DNA of 34,047 bases from Bacteroidales bacterium UBA3743 (GCA_002371265.1 DFGT01000036.1:16873-50919), one strand, 5' to 3'. Numbered from the stretch's first letter, positions 7,151 to 16,631 are shown. Notes: generated by a model from the letters alone, not told the origin. Translations and numbers: made by a program.

Positions 7151-7891
7151 ATGAAAAAACAATTAATGACAGCAGTGTCAGTGTTGGCACTACTTGCGTC
7201 GACATCATGCCAGAAGCAGTCATCGATGTCGTCAAAGAATTTGAAGACAGATGTTGATTCTGTATCTTATGCACTTGGTATCAATGTTGGCGACGGATTG
7301 AAGCACGACTTGGAGAGATTCCCAGGTGATACAATCAACAAGGCAGCTCTAATCGCTGGTTTCACAGAGGCTATGAACGCTGCAGATGCTGAGAGTCTAC
7401 CTATGTCTATAGATGATGCAAGAAATGTTATGCAGGAGTATGTCACTAAGGTACGTGATGTTCAGATTAAGAAGAACAGAGCTGAGGAGGAGACATTCTT
7501 GGAGGCAAACAAGTCGAAAGAGGGAGTTCAGGTTACAACATCTGGATTGCACTTTAAGTCTATAGTTGAGGGTAAAGGTAAGCAAGCTTCAGACTCTTCA
7601 TTTGTGAAGGTAAACTATACAGGAAAGTTGATCGACGGTACTGTATTCGATAGCTCAATCGAGCGTGGTGAGCCAGCAATCTTCAATCTTAGAGGAGTTA
7701 TCCCAGGATTCGCTGAGGGTATCAAGATGATGAAGGAAGGCGGAAAGGCAGAACTTGCAATTCCTGCACGTTTGGCTTACGGTGATGGAGAGGCAGGATC
7801 TATTCCTCCAGCATCGTGTATCACTTTTGAAGTTGAGCTAGTAGAGGTTGACCCAGAGTTGCCTAAGCGTCCGGGTATGCCTCGCAGATAA
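7151..7891 (+). CDS. FKBP-type peptidyl-prolyl isomerase, lipoprotein
   Basis: The third paralogue, 246 residues. Its N-terminus is a lipoprotein signal, MKKQLMTAVSVLALLASTSC, with Cys as lipid anchor and QKQSS after it; no acidic cluster follows, so the periplasmic side is more likely than the surface. The domain starts at SVSYALGINVGDGLKHDL, and the FKBP part has NYTG, TVFDSS, LAYGDG and ITFEVELVEV. VIPGW of the other two copies reads VIPGF here, changing the Trp at the base of the pocket. It is 26 bp after the second gene, and a strong terminator closes the operon. Confidence 0.93.
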   Translation: MKKQLMTAVSVLALLASTSCQKQSSMSSKNLKTDVDSVSYALGINVGDGLKHDLERFPGDTINKAALIAGFTEAMNAADAESLPMSIDDARNVMQEYVTKVRDVQIKKNRAEEETFLEANKSKEGVQVTTSGLHFKSIVEGKGKQASDSSFVKVNYTGKLIDGTVFDSSIERGEPAIFNLRGVIPGFAEGIKMMKEGGKAELAIPARLAYGDGEAGSIPPASCITFEVELVEVDPELPKRPGMPRR

Positions 7892-7914
7892 AAGAATCAT
7901 TAAGATTTAAATAT

Positions 7915-7948
7915 GGAGACGTGGATTTTTATTTGCGTCTCCTTTTTT
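7915..7948 (+). terminator. Terminator of the FKBP operon
   Basis: GGAGACG (7915-7921) pairs with CGTCTCC (7936-7942) around a 14-nt A+T-rich loop, followed directly by six T. It lies 24 bp after the third FKBP stop. Confidence 0.85.
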
Positions 7949-8056
7949 ATTGATTTAAAATTGGCAAAACAAAGAATGTGGATTTTTTATGATTATAAGA
8001 TTTCACATGAAAAAATCGACCTTTTTTATGAAAAGTGTTTTTATTTTTGTGCTTTT

Positions 8057-8089
8057 TTTGCCTTAAGTATTCAAAAATAGTTAACTTTG
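8057..8089 (+). promoter_or_regulatory. Promoter of the pentapeptide/C1 protease operon
   Basis: TTTG at 8057-8060, a 21-nt spacer and TAACTTTG at 8082-8089 match the Bacteroidota promoter. The ATG at 8108 lies 18 bp after the -7 box. An in-frame TTG at 8087 overlaps the box and cannot be the start. Confidence 0.8.
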
Positions 8090-8107
8090 CTTTCAAATAG
8101 AGTAATA

Positions 8108-9193
8108 ATGAAGTATATGACAAAGTCACAGATTTATTCCATAAAGATAGCTGTATTATTGCTATTCTCGTTTTTCAATATCTCTTGTGGACGAATAGGC
8201 TCTACGAATGCAGAGGCGAAAGAATCAGAATCATTGACTTCAAGTGCGATGACTGAATACCGTGCCGCAGACATCATTAAGATGATTAAGAAGGGCAAAC
8301 CTATTCAGTTGATGAATTGTATGATCTGGGATGATTTGGATTTCACCCAGTGTGGAGAACCAAGAATCACCTCAGGAATAGCTGTTGAGGTAGACGTGGA
8401 GGTGCCAATCTATTTCAACCATTGTTTGTTTATGGGCAGTGTGCTTGGAAAATCAAAGTTCAAGGACAAATTCTCATGTAGTGCAAACTTCCGTCGCTCT
8501 GTGACATTTTCAGATTGTGATTTCAGAGGTGAGGTTGATTTCACCAAGGTTATGGTGGCGGACAATTTAGATTTCAGCAAGTCTACTTTTGGAGAAAATG
8601 CGAAATTTGATTTGGTAGAGCTTCGTGGAGGTATCAACCGTTTCTATGAGATAACTGCAGAAAAGAATTTCTCGTTCACATCAAGCTACTCTAATGGTAA
8701 CATATCTTTTATGGATGCCACATTCAAGGGTGACGCTAATTTCCATAAGTTGATATGCTCTGAGTTGATGATGAACAATACAACGTTTGAGGGTGACGCA
8801 ATATTCTCCAACCAGACAATCCGTGGAGCCGCATTGTTCAACTATTCAAAGTTCAACCATGATTTTGATTTGTCTTATTCGAAATTCTTGGCTCCAGTTA
8901 TTATGACACATGCGGAGATATTGGGTAAAATCATCCTTAATTATTGTGTGTTCAGTTCACCAAGCCGTTTTTCAAATGCATCAGCTAATGCTATAGACAT
9001 GAACGAGGCTTTGTTCTTTTTTGCTCCTGATTTGTCTAATGTCAAGATAGAGAAAGTGGTGAACGGAGAAAGTGTCTATCGATTCGTATCAAGTGAAAAA
9101 CATGTTTTCCGCTTGGCAGATAAAGACAAGGAGGAGGGTGATGATAAAGAAAATTCTTCAGACAGAATAGATATTCAAAAAGTTGAAAAATAA
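8108..9193 (+). CDS. Pentapeptide-repeat-like lipoprotein
   Basis: A 361-residue exported lipoprotein. The signal runs MKYMTKSQIYSIKIAVLL and on to a lipobox ending NISC at about residue 27. Residues 70-290 carry many degenerate five-residue-register repeats with Phe or Leu at the core position (VTFSDCDFRGEVDF, ATFKGDANF, TTFEGDAIF, YSKFNHDFDLSYSKF), which predicts a right-handed quadrilateral beta-helix. The C-terminal 50 residues are charged and lysine/glutamate rich. No catalytic motif is visible. It is followed after 19 bp by a papain-family lipoprotein gene, with one promoter before and one terminator after the pair, so the two probably work at the same membrane. The specific role is unknown. 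Confidence 0.8.
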   Translation: MKYMTKSQIYSIKIAVLLLFSFFNISCGRIGSTNAEAKESESLTSSAMTEYRAADIIKMIKKGKPIQLMNCMIWDDLDFTQCGEPRITSGIAVEVDVEVPIYFNHCLFMGSVLGKSKFKDKFSCSANFRRSVTFSDCDFRGEVDFTKVMVADNLDFSKSTFGENAKFDLVELRGGINRFYEITAEKNFSFTSSYSNGNISFMDATFKGDANFHKLICSELMMNNTTFEGDAIFSNQTIRGAALFNYSKFNHDFDLSYSKFLAPVIMTHAEILGKIILNYCVFSSPSRFSNASANAIDMNEALFFFAPDLSNVKIEKVVNGESVYRFVSSEKHVFRLADKDKEEGDDKENSSDRIDIQKVEK

Positions 9194-9212
9194 ACATTAT
9201 AGTATATAAGGT

Positions 9213-10706
9213 ATGAATTTTGGAAATCTACGTGGCCGTGTAGGCAAACTGTTTGTCGGCGGTGCAATCGCTACAATGCCGTTTTCTATGACTTCATGTG
9301 ATGAGGCTACAACTCAAGCTGTGGTTGATATACTAGCAACTTTGTTAGACAGTATGGGTTTACTTCTTAATGAAGAGGATGTGGATGATATACCAACAGA
9401 TGATGTGGATAACGATGATACTGGTCTGCCATCATCTGTGGACTGGACAAAATATACTCCTGCTGTAGGAAACCAGGGTTCTTATGGAACATGTGTGGCT
9501 TGGGCTACAGGTTATGGTTTGAAAACAACACTCAACAATATTGATCATAATTACACAAGCTACAAGAATACGGCTTCTTATCAGACTTCTCCAATCGACC
9601 TTTGGCATCTGATGAGATCTAACTATAGCAGCTCCACTTCTACAAAATGTGGAGGTTCTAGTTTTGATCCTGCATTCAAGGTTATGATTGAAAAGGGTGT
9701 TGCTTCGATGAGTGCAAAACCGTTTACCGGTCAGAAAATGACTTGTGATGGAGTAACTTCTTCCGGAAATTCAGGCAACAAACTTGGTGCATACCGTTTG
9801 GTGGCATACACAAGAGAATTGTCTGGCAATGGATCTTATGGTATGAGTGTCGCTAATTTGAAGTCAAAATTGACTGAGGGACCTCTTGTCGTAGGAGCAA
9901 AACTAGGAGCGAATTTCATGCGTTGGAATAGTAGTGCAGTTATCACAAGTGATGATCCAGACTCATATAATGGTGGACATGCATATCATGCGATGATGAT
10001 CGTAGGATATGATAATTCAAGAAAGGCTTTCCGTATTCAGAACTCATGGGGTACGTCAGAGTGGGGTGATAACGGATATATTTGGGTCGGTTACGAACAC
10101 TTCATTAGTAATTTTGCATTTGGTGTTTGGTCTGCATCTAATGACACTAAGGCATATTCAAGCACGGCTGCCGCAACAAGAGGTATCACAGGAGTTGATT
10201 TGAAGCTTGTTGTCGTTGCAGATGAGGCTCTTGCTAATGGCAACCGAAAGTTGACTTATGATATTGTGAACAATGGTACAGGAAATGTAAACTTGAGTGA
10301 TTGCAACGTCGTTTACACCCTATATAAGAAGAAACATTTCCATGAAAAGTCTTTCTTGGCTGACGTGAAAGTGGATGCAGTTCTTCCTGCAGGAGCTAAA
10401 GCTTCTTCAGTGTTGGGCAAGAAGTTGACTATTGAATATAAGTTGCCTTCTGTATTCAACAACGGTGAATTGACAGATGCTGAATGCTATATGTTCTTGG
10501 CTCTTGATCCAAAGAACGAGTCGGGTGATGATAATCTTGAAAACAATTTCGCTTTCATCACATCTTCAGATGCTAAACCTTTGAAGGTGTTCAACAACGA
10601 AATCACAAATGATGTCAAGATCCTTACTGCTGATTTGAGCAGCAAAATCACAAACGACTATACTGGTGTAGAGTTGATCGGCTATTTGGCTAAAGAGTTG
10701 AAATAA
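9213..10706 (+). CDS. Papain-family (C1) cysteine protease lipoprotein
   Basis: A 497-residue protein. A signal with lipobox MTSC (Cys29) is followed by Asp-Glu, which resembles the Bacteroidota surface-export signal. An acidic linker (residues 54-70, Asp/Glu rich) precedes the protease domain. The domain has the oxyanion Gln and catalytic Cys in NQGSYGTCVAWATGYG (about Q88, C94), the His in GGHAYHAMMIVGYD (about 254) and the Asn in IQNSWGTSEWGDNGY (about 277), so the triad is complete. From about residue 325 a beta-rich region with VVVADEALANGN, VNNGTGNVN and ENNFAFI resembles a CARDB-type adhesion domain. There is no evident long propeptide. It shares an operon with the pentapeptide lipoprotein and ends at a strong terminator. 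Confidence 0.88.
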   Translation: MNFGNLRGRVGKLFVGGAIATMPFSMTSCDEATTQAVVDILATLLDSMGLLLNEEDVDDIPTDDVDNDDTGLPSSVDWTKYTPAVGNQGSYGTCVAWATGYGLKTTLNNIDHNYTSYKNTASYQTSPIDLWHLMRSNYSSSTSTKCGGSSFDPAFKVMIEKGVASMSAKPFTGQKMTCDGVTSSGNSGNKLGAYRLVAYTRELSGNGSYGMSVANLKSKLTEGPLVVGAKLGANFMRWNSSAVITSDDPDSYNGGHAYHAMMIVGYDNSRKAFRIQNSWGTSEWGDNGYIWVGYEHFISNFAFGVWSASNDTKAYSSTAAATRGITGVDLKLVVVADEALANGNRKLTYDIVNNGTGNVNLSDCNVVYTLYKKKHFHEKSFLADVKVDAVLPAGAKASSVLGKKLTIEYKLPSVFNNGELTDAECYMFLALDPKNESGDDNLENNFAFITSSDAKPLKVFNNEITNDVKILTADLSSKITNDYTGVELIGYLAKELK

Positions 10707-10726
10707 TTAGATTTAATCTTTATAGG

Positions 10727-10760
10727 CAAGGTCGGGATTCTATCTCGACCTTGTTTTTTT
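10727..10760 (+). terminator. Terminator after the C1 protease gene
   Basis: CAAGGTCG (10727-10734) pairs with CGACCTTG (10746-10753), followed by seven T. It lies 20 bp after the stop. Confidence 0.88.
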
Positions 10761-10792
10761 ACAATTAATCATTTCTGATGTCTATGTGATTG

Positions 10793-11791
10793 ATGAATCC
10801 CATAGAACGGACACAAAAAAACAAAATGTCATCAAAAGATAAAATAAAGCATTTCTTTAATCAGTACGTGCTAATGATTGCAATGGCGCTTGGTATCACT
10901 GCATATCTGGTCTATCATAACCTGGATTTGCAGAGTACCACTCGTGATGCTGTTCGTGCCATTGTGGATTTTTTAATTCCGACGATGGTGCTTGTGATGC
11001 TTTATGTGACGTTCTGCAAGGTGAACCTGCGTCGGTTGAAATTCACCCGTTGGCATCTTATGCTTTTCATGTTTCAGGTGCTGTTGATGGCTTTGGTGAC
11101 TTTGATTGCCTACTTTCTACAAAACACTAAGTTTGTGGTTTTGGCTGAAGCAGCATTTATCTGTGTCGCCAGCCCTACCGCTACTGGCAGTGTCGTTGTG
11201 TTGACACAACGGTGGGGAGGGAACAGTGAAACAACAACCACGTATACTCTTATTTCCAACGTCATTACGGCTCTTTTCGTGCCTGTGATGATACCTTTTA
11301 TGTCTTTGCAGGATTATTCGCTTTACGACAGTTTTCTGATGATAGTAAGACGCGTCACACCTCTTTTGATAGTCCCGATGTTGATGGCTTTATTGACTCA
11401 GATCATCTTTCCTAAGGTGATTGATGTGGTGAAGACGTGGAAAGATCTGCCGTTATACCTTTGGGCGATTGCTATGTGTCTTGCAATATCCATGACTCTG
11501 CGTTATCTGATAACGAGCGAATTTGGCATACCGATTGAGATAGCGGTGGCTTTTGTCTCTATGGTTGTCTGTGCTGTTTTGTTTTATTCCGGAAAACGAA
11601 TAGGAAGAGTTTATGGTGAACATATCGGTGCAGGGCAGGGGTTGGCTCAACGTAACACTGTATTTATCATTTGGCTCGGCTCCACTTTCCTTCATCCTTC
11701 ATGTGCGATAGCCGGCGGATTTTATAGCCTGTGGCAAAACCTGTTCAACACTTGGCAGATGCGAAAGTTTGAACGAGAGGGAAAAATATAA
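10793..11791 (+). CDS. Bile acid:sodium symporter (BASS) family transporter
   Basis: A hydrophobic 332-residue inner-membrane protein with about nine or ten predicted membrane segments. Its pattern fits the SBF/BASS family: PTATGSVVVLTQRWGGN with a following SNVITALFVPV segment, and a second conserved stretch GAGQGLAQRNTVFIIWLGS near the C-terminus, the two inverted half-repeats that form the transport core. The transported substrate cannot be read from sequence; organic anions with sodium are usual. The ATG at 10793 is used, with an alternative at 10826 (MSSKDKIKH). It stands alone, converging on tamB. Confidence 0.75.
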   Translation: MNPIERTQKNKMSSKDKIKHFFNQYVLMIAMALGITAYLVYHNLDLQSTTRDAVRAIVDFLIPTMVLVMLYVTFCKVNLRRLKFTRWHLMLFMFQVLLMALVTLIAYFLQNTKFVVLAEAAFICVASPTATGSVVVLTQRWGGNSETTTTYTLISNVITALFVPVMIPFMSLQDYSLYDSFLMIVRRVTPLLIVPMLMALLTQIIFPKVIDVVKTWKDLPLYLWAIAMCLAISMTLRYLITSEFGIPIEIAVAFVSMVVCAVLFYSGKRIGRVYGEHIGAGQGLAQRNTVFIIWLGSTFLHPSCAIAGGFYSLWQNLFNTWQMRKFEREGKI

Positions 11792-11828
11792 TTTGTATTT
11801 CATAAATGCGTAATTATTTGTAATGTGT

Positions 11829-12060
11829 GGGGAATCCATTCATCTGATTGATTATCCTCATGTAGAGACACACGGACGTGCGTGTAATAACAATGGTGTG
11901 AGATTTGCGTGTGTATGAACAGTATGCGTGGGATAAACGTATGGCATAATAAATAAATTTGTGTGCGTAATAAAATGAGATGCGTGTAAAAACTGAGACG
12001 TGTGTAATAAAAACTGAGACGTGTGTAATAAAAATGAGACGCACGACCGTGCGTCTCTAC
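11829..12060. repeat. Degenerate array of the palindromic repeat
   Basis: The left part (11829-11885) is a diverged single copy of the unit that is tandemly repeated at 31.2-31.8 kb, sharing AATCCA, TTGA, CCTC and then GTAGAGAC with CACGGACGTGCGTGTAATA. The middle holds decaying half units (GCGTGTAATAA, GTGCGTAATAAAATGAGA). At 11993-12034 two 21-bp units CTGAGACGTGTGTAATAAAA stand in tandem, and 12036-12060 is the intact palindrome with 10-bp arms, 6 bp from the tamB stop. It fills almost the whole gap between the convergent transporter and tamB genes. Confidence 0.85.
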
Positions 12061-12066
12061 ATATGG

Positions 12067-15000
12067 TTATTCTTTTGTGTCTTTTTCTTTGTTTTCTTCT
12101 TTTTTCTTTTCCTCACGTCTTTTTCCAAACATTTTTTTGAATGGAGAAATATATGTGCTGATCAGTTCTTCCGCATTGTCGTAGTCGTGACGGTAGAGCA
12201 GACCTACTCCTTGTGTCTGGGAATTGAACCGACGCAGATAGCTGTTGGATGAGCGGTTGAATGCTTTTCCTCTGAATCTTCCGTTTGGTGAGATTTTATA
12301 CTCAATGTCAAAATCCACGACTCCACTGGTTGATGTCTGGGCATCGGTTTCAGATATTCCTTCACGGTATCCGAAGTTTCCGTTCAAAAGCAGACGGTCG
12401 TTGAGCAATCCTGTGGATAGTGCGACTTCAAATTCGGTTGTTCCTGAGGTTTGGTCTTCTGAATAAGGACGGTAGTTCAATCCCACATTCACGTCGTTAT
12501 TGATTTTCGAAAGAAGTCCGCTGATTTCAGAAGAGAGCGCTGCAAAACCGACCGCTGACATGTTGGAAGAATTGTTTGTCACAAAGTCGCTTCTGTTGAA
12601 TGTTCCGAATGCAAGAAGGCTGGCGACGTTTCTGTTCATTGCTTCGTCGGTGTTGATCACACTGCGTACTTTTCGCATCATGTCGTCGTCGATGTTTGGC
12701 ATGTTGAGGTCGAATTTGACAACCGGACGTGAAATTGTGCCTGAGATATCCATCAGACAGTTGACTTGTGTCGTGGAGACATTGTCTTCAGCCAGTATAT
12801 CCCCGACGTATGCGTTCAATGTATATTTGGCATTCACGTCAAGGATTGCAGCACTTGGATCTCCATTCCATCGGATTGTACTTCCGTCGAGCAAATCAAA
12901 TTTTCTTGCGATGATACTTTGGATGGTAAACAGATAGTCGCCTTTTGTAATCTGATATTGTCCGAACAGTTTGAATAGATCATCCCTTCCGTCGTACGAG
13001 AACGACAGATTTCCGTTTCCTCTTGCTCGTATGACATCTCCTAGTTTCTGGTCGAGAATCAATGAGACTTGGGCATCAGGAGTGGCTTCAATATCAGCGT
13101 TGACATTCACAATGAGAGGGTCTTCTTCCTCCTCCTCGTGTATCTTTTGTATCTTCATCCTTCTAGCCCTGCGCATCTCCTGTGTCGTCATCTTTGTGTT
13201 TTTCTTGAATGTGATGAATCCTGCGTCATCCACACCTTTTGTTCCGTCGAGAGGCACTACAAATTTACTGTCTTTCTTTGTCTTTGCTTTGATGTCGATG
13301 TTCAGTTCATCTCCACTTCCGGAAACACCTACTTCTCCTCCGATGTATGCCTTTCCATAGAATAGCTCGTTGTTAGTCTCGTTTGTATTGAGTGCTAACA
13401 GGTGTTCAGAATCAACATTGACTGCGTATTTCCAGTGCAGGAACCCTTCATGGAGAATGAGCGCGGACAGCAGACCGTCGTTGCCTTCCTGGTCTTTTAT
13501 TTTGATTCCGTCCATTCTGAAGGAATTCTGAGTCATCCACACTGTGTCTGTGAAGGTGTATTTGACATCTGTATAATCGATGTCAAAATCGAAGTCGCGC
13601 ACCAATCCCATGCCCTCCAAACCGATGTTGTTGAAGTGTCCGAGAGCCAGGACGTGGGTGTTGAGCACACCTGTGTTGTTGCTCAAAATTCCGTCAAGAT
13701 AGATGCGCAGGAATTTCATGTCAATGTCTCGAAGCCTGCCGTCGATGAACAATGAGTCTTCGTCAAAATAAACAGCACCGTCGATCTCGCTTTTCATGTG
13801 CGTCTCATATGCGGAAATAACGTTTGTTCCGAAAATCAGTGTGTTGTTCTTCTTGTCGTAGCCAAATTCAGCCTGCATGTCGCCGAACGGATAATTGTTC
13901 AGGTAGGCGTCATATAATCCAAGCCTTCCTTCGACGGTTGGGTTGCTGAAGAGTTTTGTCAGGTAGAAATCTCCGTCACCTATACCTCCGAATGTGATGA
14001 ATTTGTTGTCGAGAATATTGCTGAAATGAGTCACGTCGAGATCGGTGAACCATATTCTCAGACTGTCGTCTTGCAAATCAGTCGTCCTGCCGAGAGCATG
14101 GAATTTTTGATACTTGTTCTCAATTTCAAATCGTTTCACGTCAAGCAGCTTCGGACGCAACTCGATTTCTCCTGCCCCGATGCTCCATACTGAATCTTTG
14201 ATGACAATTTTTGACGGGATGATTGAGATGTCGGCCGACAATCCATCATTGGTGTATCCTTTCAATGCTGTTTTCATCGACAGATTTCCGCTGTATGTCA
14301 CATTTTCTGAGTTGCTGAATGATAGGCGCAGGTCAAGATTGTCGTCTTTAGCGTTGGCGTTGACGCTGATATAGTATGGGTATCTGCGTTTGTCAGGGTC
14401 GGTATACGTTGTGCGGCACACAACTTTTAGATTGTCATGTGGGTTTTCGACCAAAAGCAAAGCGTCTTCCACAATATTTTCTTTGTAGATGAACAGTGGA
14501 GCCTCGAATCTCAGCTGGAATTTTTGTGTGTTGTCGTTGATGAATCCCTTCACTTTGCTCTTCTGTTGGATCACGACGGGAAGTTCGAAAATGTCGTTTA
14601 TCGGCTCTGTATTTTCTATGGTAAAATTGAAAGTGAAGTCGTTGGCATTTTCAGATGCCTCTTTCCCCTCATCATACTTGCTGTCCATCTGTTTTAATGT
14701 AGGCAGATATGAATAGGTGATATGCTTCATGTTGTCTATCAGAGTCGCGAATGAATACTGCCCCTCCACATTTCCGTTGATGTAGTCGGATATTATATTG
14801 ATTCGTTTTTTGCCCTCTTTTGATGCGACGGTGTTGAGAGTGAACAGATTCAGATACAGGTATCTGTCGCCACGTGTGCAGAGGAAGTTGTCGAGTGTCA
14901 CCGAACCCGACAGGTCATCAAGAGTCTTTCCTGTGCAGTTTGTTGTTATGTCGAAGGAGACGGTGATTGGATCTTCCGACTCTATCCAGTTGAGCTTGTC

Positions 15001-16575
15001 GATATTCGCGTCTTTCACACTTGCTACGAAATTCATCACAGGCATGTCTTTGTGCTTCATGTTGACGCTTCCCTCAAATTCACAATTGATATTGTCGTCT
15101 TTCAGTGTGAAATTTCCTGTGTAGCTTCTGTCGTTAAGCTTTCCGTTGATGGTCACTCCCTGGTAGAGATAGTCTTTGAAGTATATGGTGTCGATTTTTC
15201 CGGCAAGCTCCATCTCAAACTTGTCTGCTTCGATTTTCTGGATGTCGACCTCTAGCTCAAAAGCTGTCTTGCCAAAACCACTCTCTTTTCCGAATAGTTT
15301 GGTGAGATTGAAGTTTCTTGCAGCTGTGGCACCTATGATGTTGAATTTCTCATATTTGTTGTCGTTGGCTTTGATGACAACATCAGTGGAGATTGTACCT
15401 CCGTCTGTGCTAAGATTTCCTTCTGTGTAAAGTTCCTTGAATTTTCCGTATACGATTCCAGAGAATTTTATCAAACCAAGTGAATCGGCTACAGGAGGAA
15501 GGTATACAGGACGGTCTATGATCAGTTGTCCTATTTTCTTTGCGTCAGACGCTGTCAACGTGATCGACTTGAAATCAGCGTCGATGCCTAGAGAATCAAT
15601 ATTGAAGAAATCTGTGAATTTGAAATCGGCGTCGAAAGTCATGGTCTCTCCCATATCCATCTGGATTGATTTCAGATTCATTTCACGTCTTGTCCCGCTT
15701 ATGCTTCCGCTCAGGCGAATATCGTCTTTTGAATTTTTGAATGAATGGAAAAGAGAAGAGAAATCGGCAAGATGAATGTATGATGGCCTTAATGAAAGGT
15801 CTATTTTGCTATTTTCTAATCTGTGTAAGTTTTCACGTATTTTTGGAAGCGTGATCGACGCTTTAGCGAGTGCGAGTTGGCTGTTCTGTGTCTGAGTGAC
15901 AAACTCGTCGAAATTGATTTCGTCGTCAGAAACTGTCACTGTGGTTGACAGATTGCTCAATTCAAGTCCGGAGCGTTCTTTGAAATGCAGACGGTGCAGA
16001 CGGAATTCTTGTGAATTGGAGAACATAGATTCCTTGATAAACAAAGCTCCGTTGATATCGGTCAAAGCTATATTTTGCGGACAGAATACGCTGTCGACGG
16101 GAATGATCGCGTCATCGGTCACAAATTCCATCTTGCAATCGGTGAAAGCGAGCGATTCCAGATCGAAGTCCCAGTCGAGTGTGGTTGTGTCGTTTGGAGT
16201 CGTGAATGCGTCCACGAGGAAATCGTAGTTGTATTTCTGACGGTCTTTCAGATATTTTATCCTTGCGTCCGCTTCTGTGAACTGGATAGTTCTGAAACTG
16301 ATACACGACTTTAGAAGAGGCAACACATTAAGTGTCACTTTTGCTCTGTCGACGTAAAGCAAAGTGTCTTTCTCTTCGTCTGATATGTAGAACTGATTTA
16401 TTATGAATGCGTTAGGAAAATTCCAGTCGATTCTGTCAAGATAAACATCGGCTCCGGTGCGAGCCTCTATTTCTTTCGTTACTTTGCGTACAACCTTACT
16501 TTGTAGTTGCTCATTTTGCAATACAAAATACGCCGCAGTGAATAGTGTGAAAACAAGTGCGGCAAGAATAAGCAC
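12067..16575 (-). CDS. tamB: Translocation/assembly module protein TamB
   Basis: A giant protein of at least 1502 residues. It begins with one membrane anchor (LILAALVFTLFTAAYFVL), followed by long beta-rich AsmA/TamB repeats and a C-terminal TamB (DUF490) domain with INTDEAMNRNVASLLAFGTF at about residues 1335-1355. TamB spans the periplasm as a hydrophobic groove from inner to outer membrane and partners with TamA, or with the lipoprotein TamL in Bacteroidota; a tamL gene lies at 28-30 kb. The first recognised in-frame start is a GTG at 16575, which leaves no positive residue before the anchor. Upstream codons in frame read KIKKLTYIV, exactly the missing basic segment, and an out-of-frame ATG sits at 16619 just after a promoter box; see findings. 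Confidence 0.9.
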   Translation of the reverse strand: MLILAALVFTLFTAAYFVLQNEQLQSKVVRKVTKEIEARTGADVYLDRIDWNFPNAFIINQFYISDEEKDTLLYVDRAKVTLNVLPLLKSCISFRTIQFTEADARIKYLKDRQKYNYDFLVDAFTTPNDTTTLDWDFDLESLAFTDCKMEFVTDDAIIPVDSVFCPQNIALTDINGALFIKESMFSNSQEFRLHRLHFKERSGLELSNLSTTVTVSDDEINFDEFVTQTQNSQLALAKASITLPKIRENLHRLENSKIDLSLRPSYIHLADFSSLFHSFKNSKDDIRLSGSISGTRREMNLKSIQMDMGETMTFDADFKFTDFFNIDSLGIDADFKSITLTASDAKKIGQLIIDRPVYLPPVADSLGLIKFSGIVYGKFKELYTEGNLSTDGGTISTDVVIKANDNKYEKFNIIGATAARNFNLTKLFGKESGFGKTAFELEVDIQKIEADKFEMELAGKIDTIYFKDYLYQGVTINGKLNDRSYTGNFTLKDDNINCEFEGSVNMKHKDMPVMNFVASVKDANIDKLNWIESEDPITVSFDITTNCTGKTLDDLSGSVTLDNFLCTRGDRYLYLNLFTLNTVASKEGKKRINIISDYINGNVEGQYSFATLIDNMKHITYSYLPTLKQMDSKYDEGKEASENANDFTFNFTIENTEPINDIFELPVVIQQKSKVKGFINDNTQKFQLRFEAPLFIYKENIVEDALLLVENPHDNLKVVCRTTYTDPDKRRYPYYISVNANAKDDNLDLRLSFSNSENVTYSGNLSMKTALKGYTNDGLSADISIIPSKIVIKDSVWSIGAGEIELRPKLLDVKRFEIENKYQKFHALGRTTDLQDDSLRIWFTDLDVTHFSNILDNKFITFGGIGDGDFYLTKLFSNPTVEGRLGLYDAYLNNYPFGDMQAEFGYDKKNNTLIFGTNVISAYETHMKSEIDGAVYFDEDSLFIDGRLRDIDMKFLRIYLDGILSNNTGVLNTHVLALGHFNNIGLEGMGLVRDFDFDIDYTDVKYTFTDTVWMTQNSFRMDGIKIKDQEGNDGLLSALILHEGFLHWKYAVNVDSEHLLALNTNETNNELFYGKAYIGGEVGVSGSGDELNIDIKAKTKKDSKFVVPLDGTKGVDDAGFITFKKNTKMTTQEMRRARRMKIQKIHEEEEEDPLIVNVNADIEATPDAQVSLILDQKLGDVIRARGNGNLSFSYDGRDDLFKLFGQYQITKGDYLFTIQSIIARKFDLLDGSTIRWNGDPSAAILDVNAKYTLNAYVGDILAEDNVSTTQVNCLMDISGTISRPVVKFDLNMPNIDDDMMRKVRSVINTDEAMNRNVASLLAFGTFNRSDFVTNNSSNMSAVGFAALSSEISGLLSKINNDVNVGLNYRPYSEDQTSGTTEFEVALSTGLLNDRLLLNGNFGYREGISETDAQTSTSGVVDFDIEYKISPNGRFRGKAFNRSSNSYLRRFNSQTQGVGLLYRHDYDNAEELISTYISPFKKMFGKRREEKKKEENKEKDTKE

Positions 16576-16631
16576 TATGTAAGTAAGTTTTTTTATCTTT
16601 GTATAAATTTTGCAGTCATTGAATAATGCTA

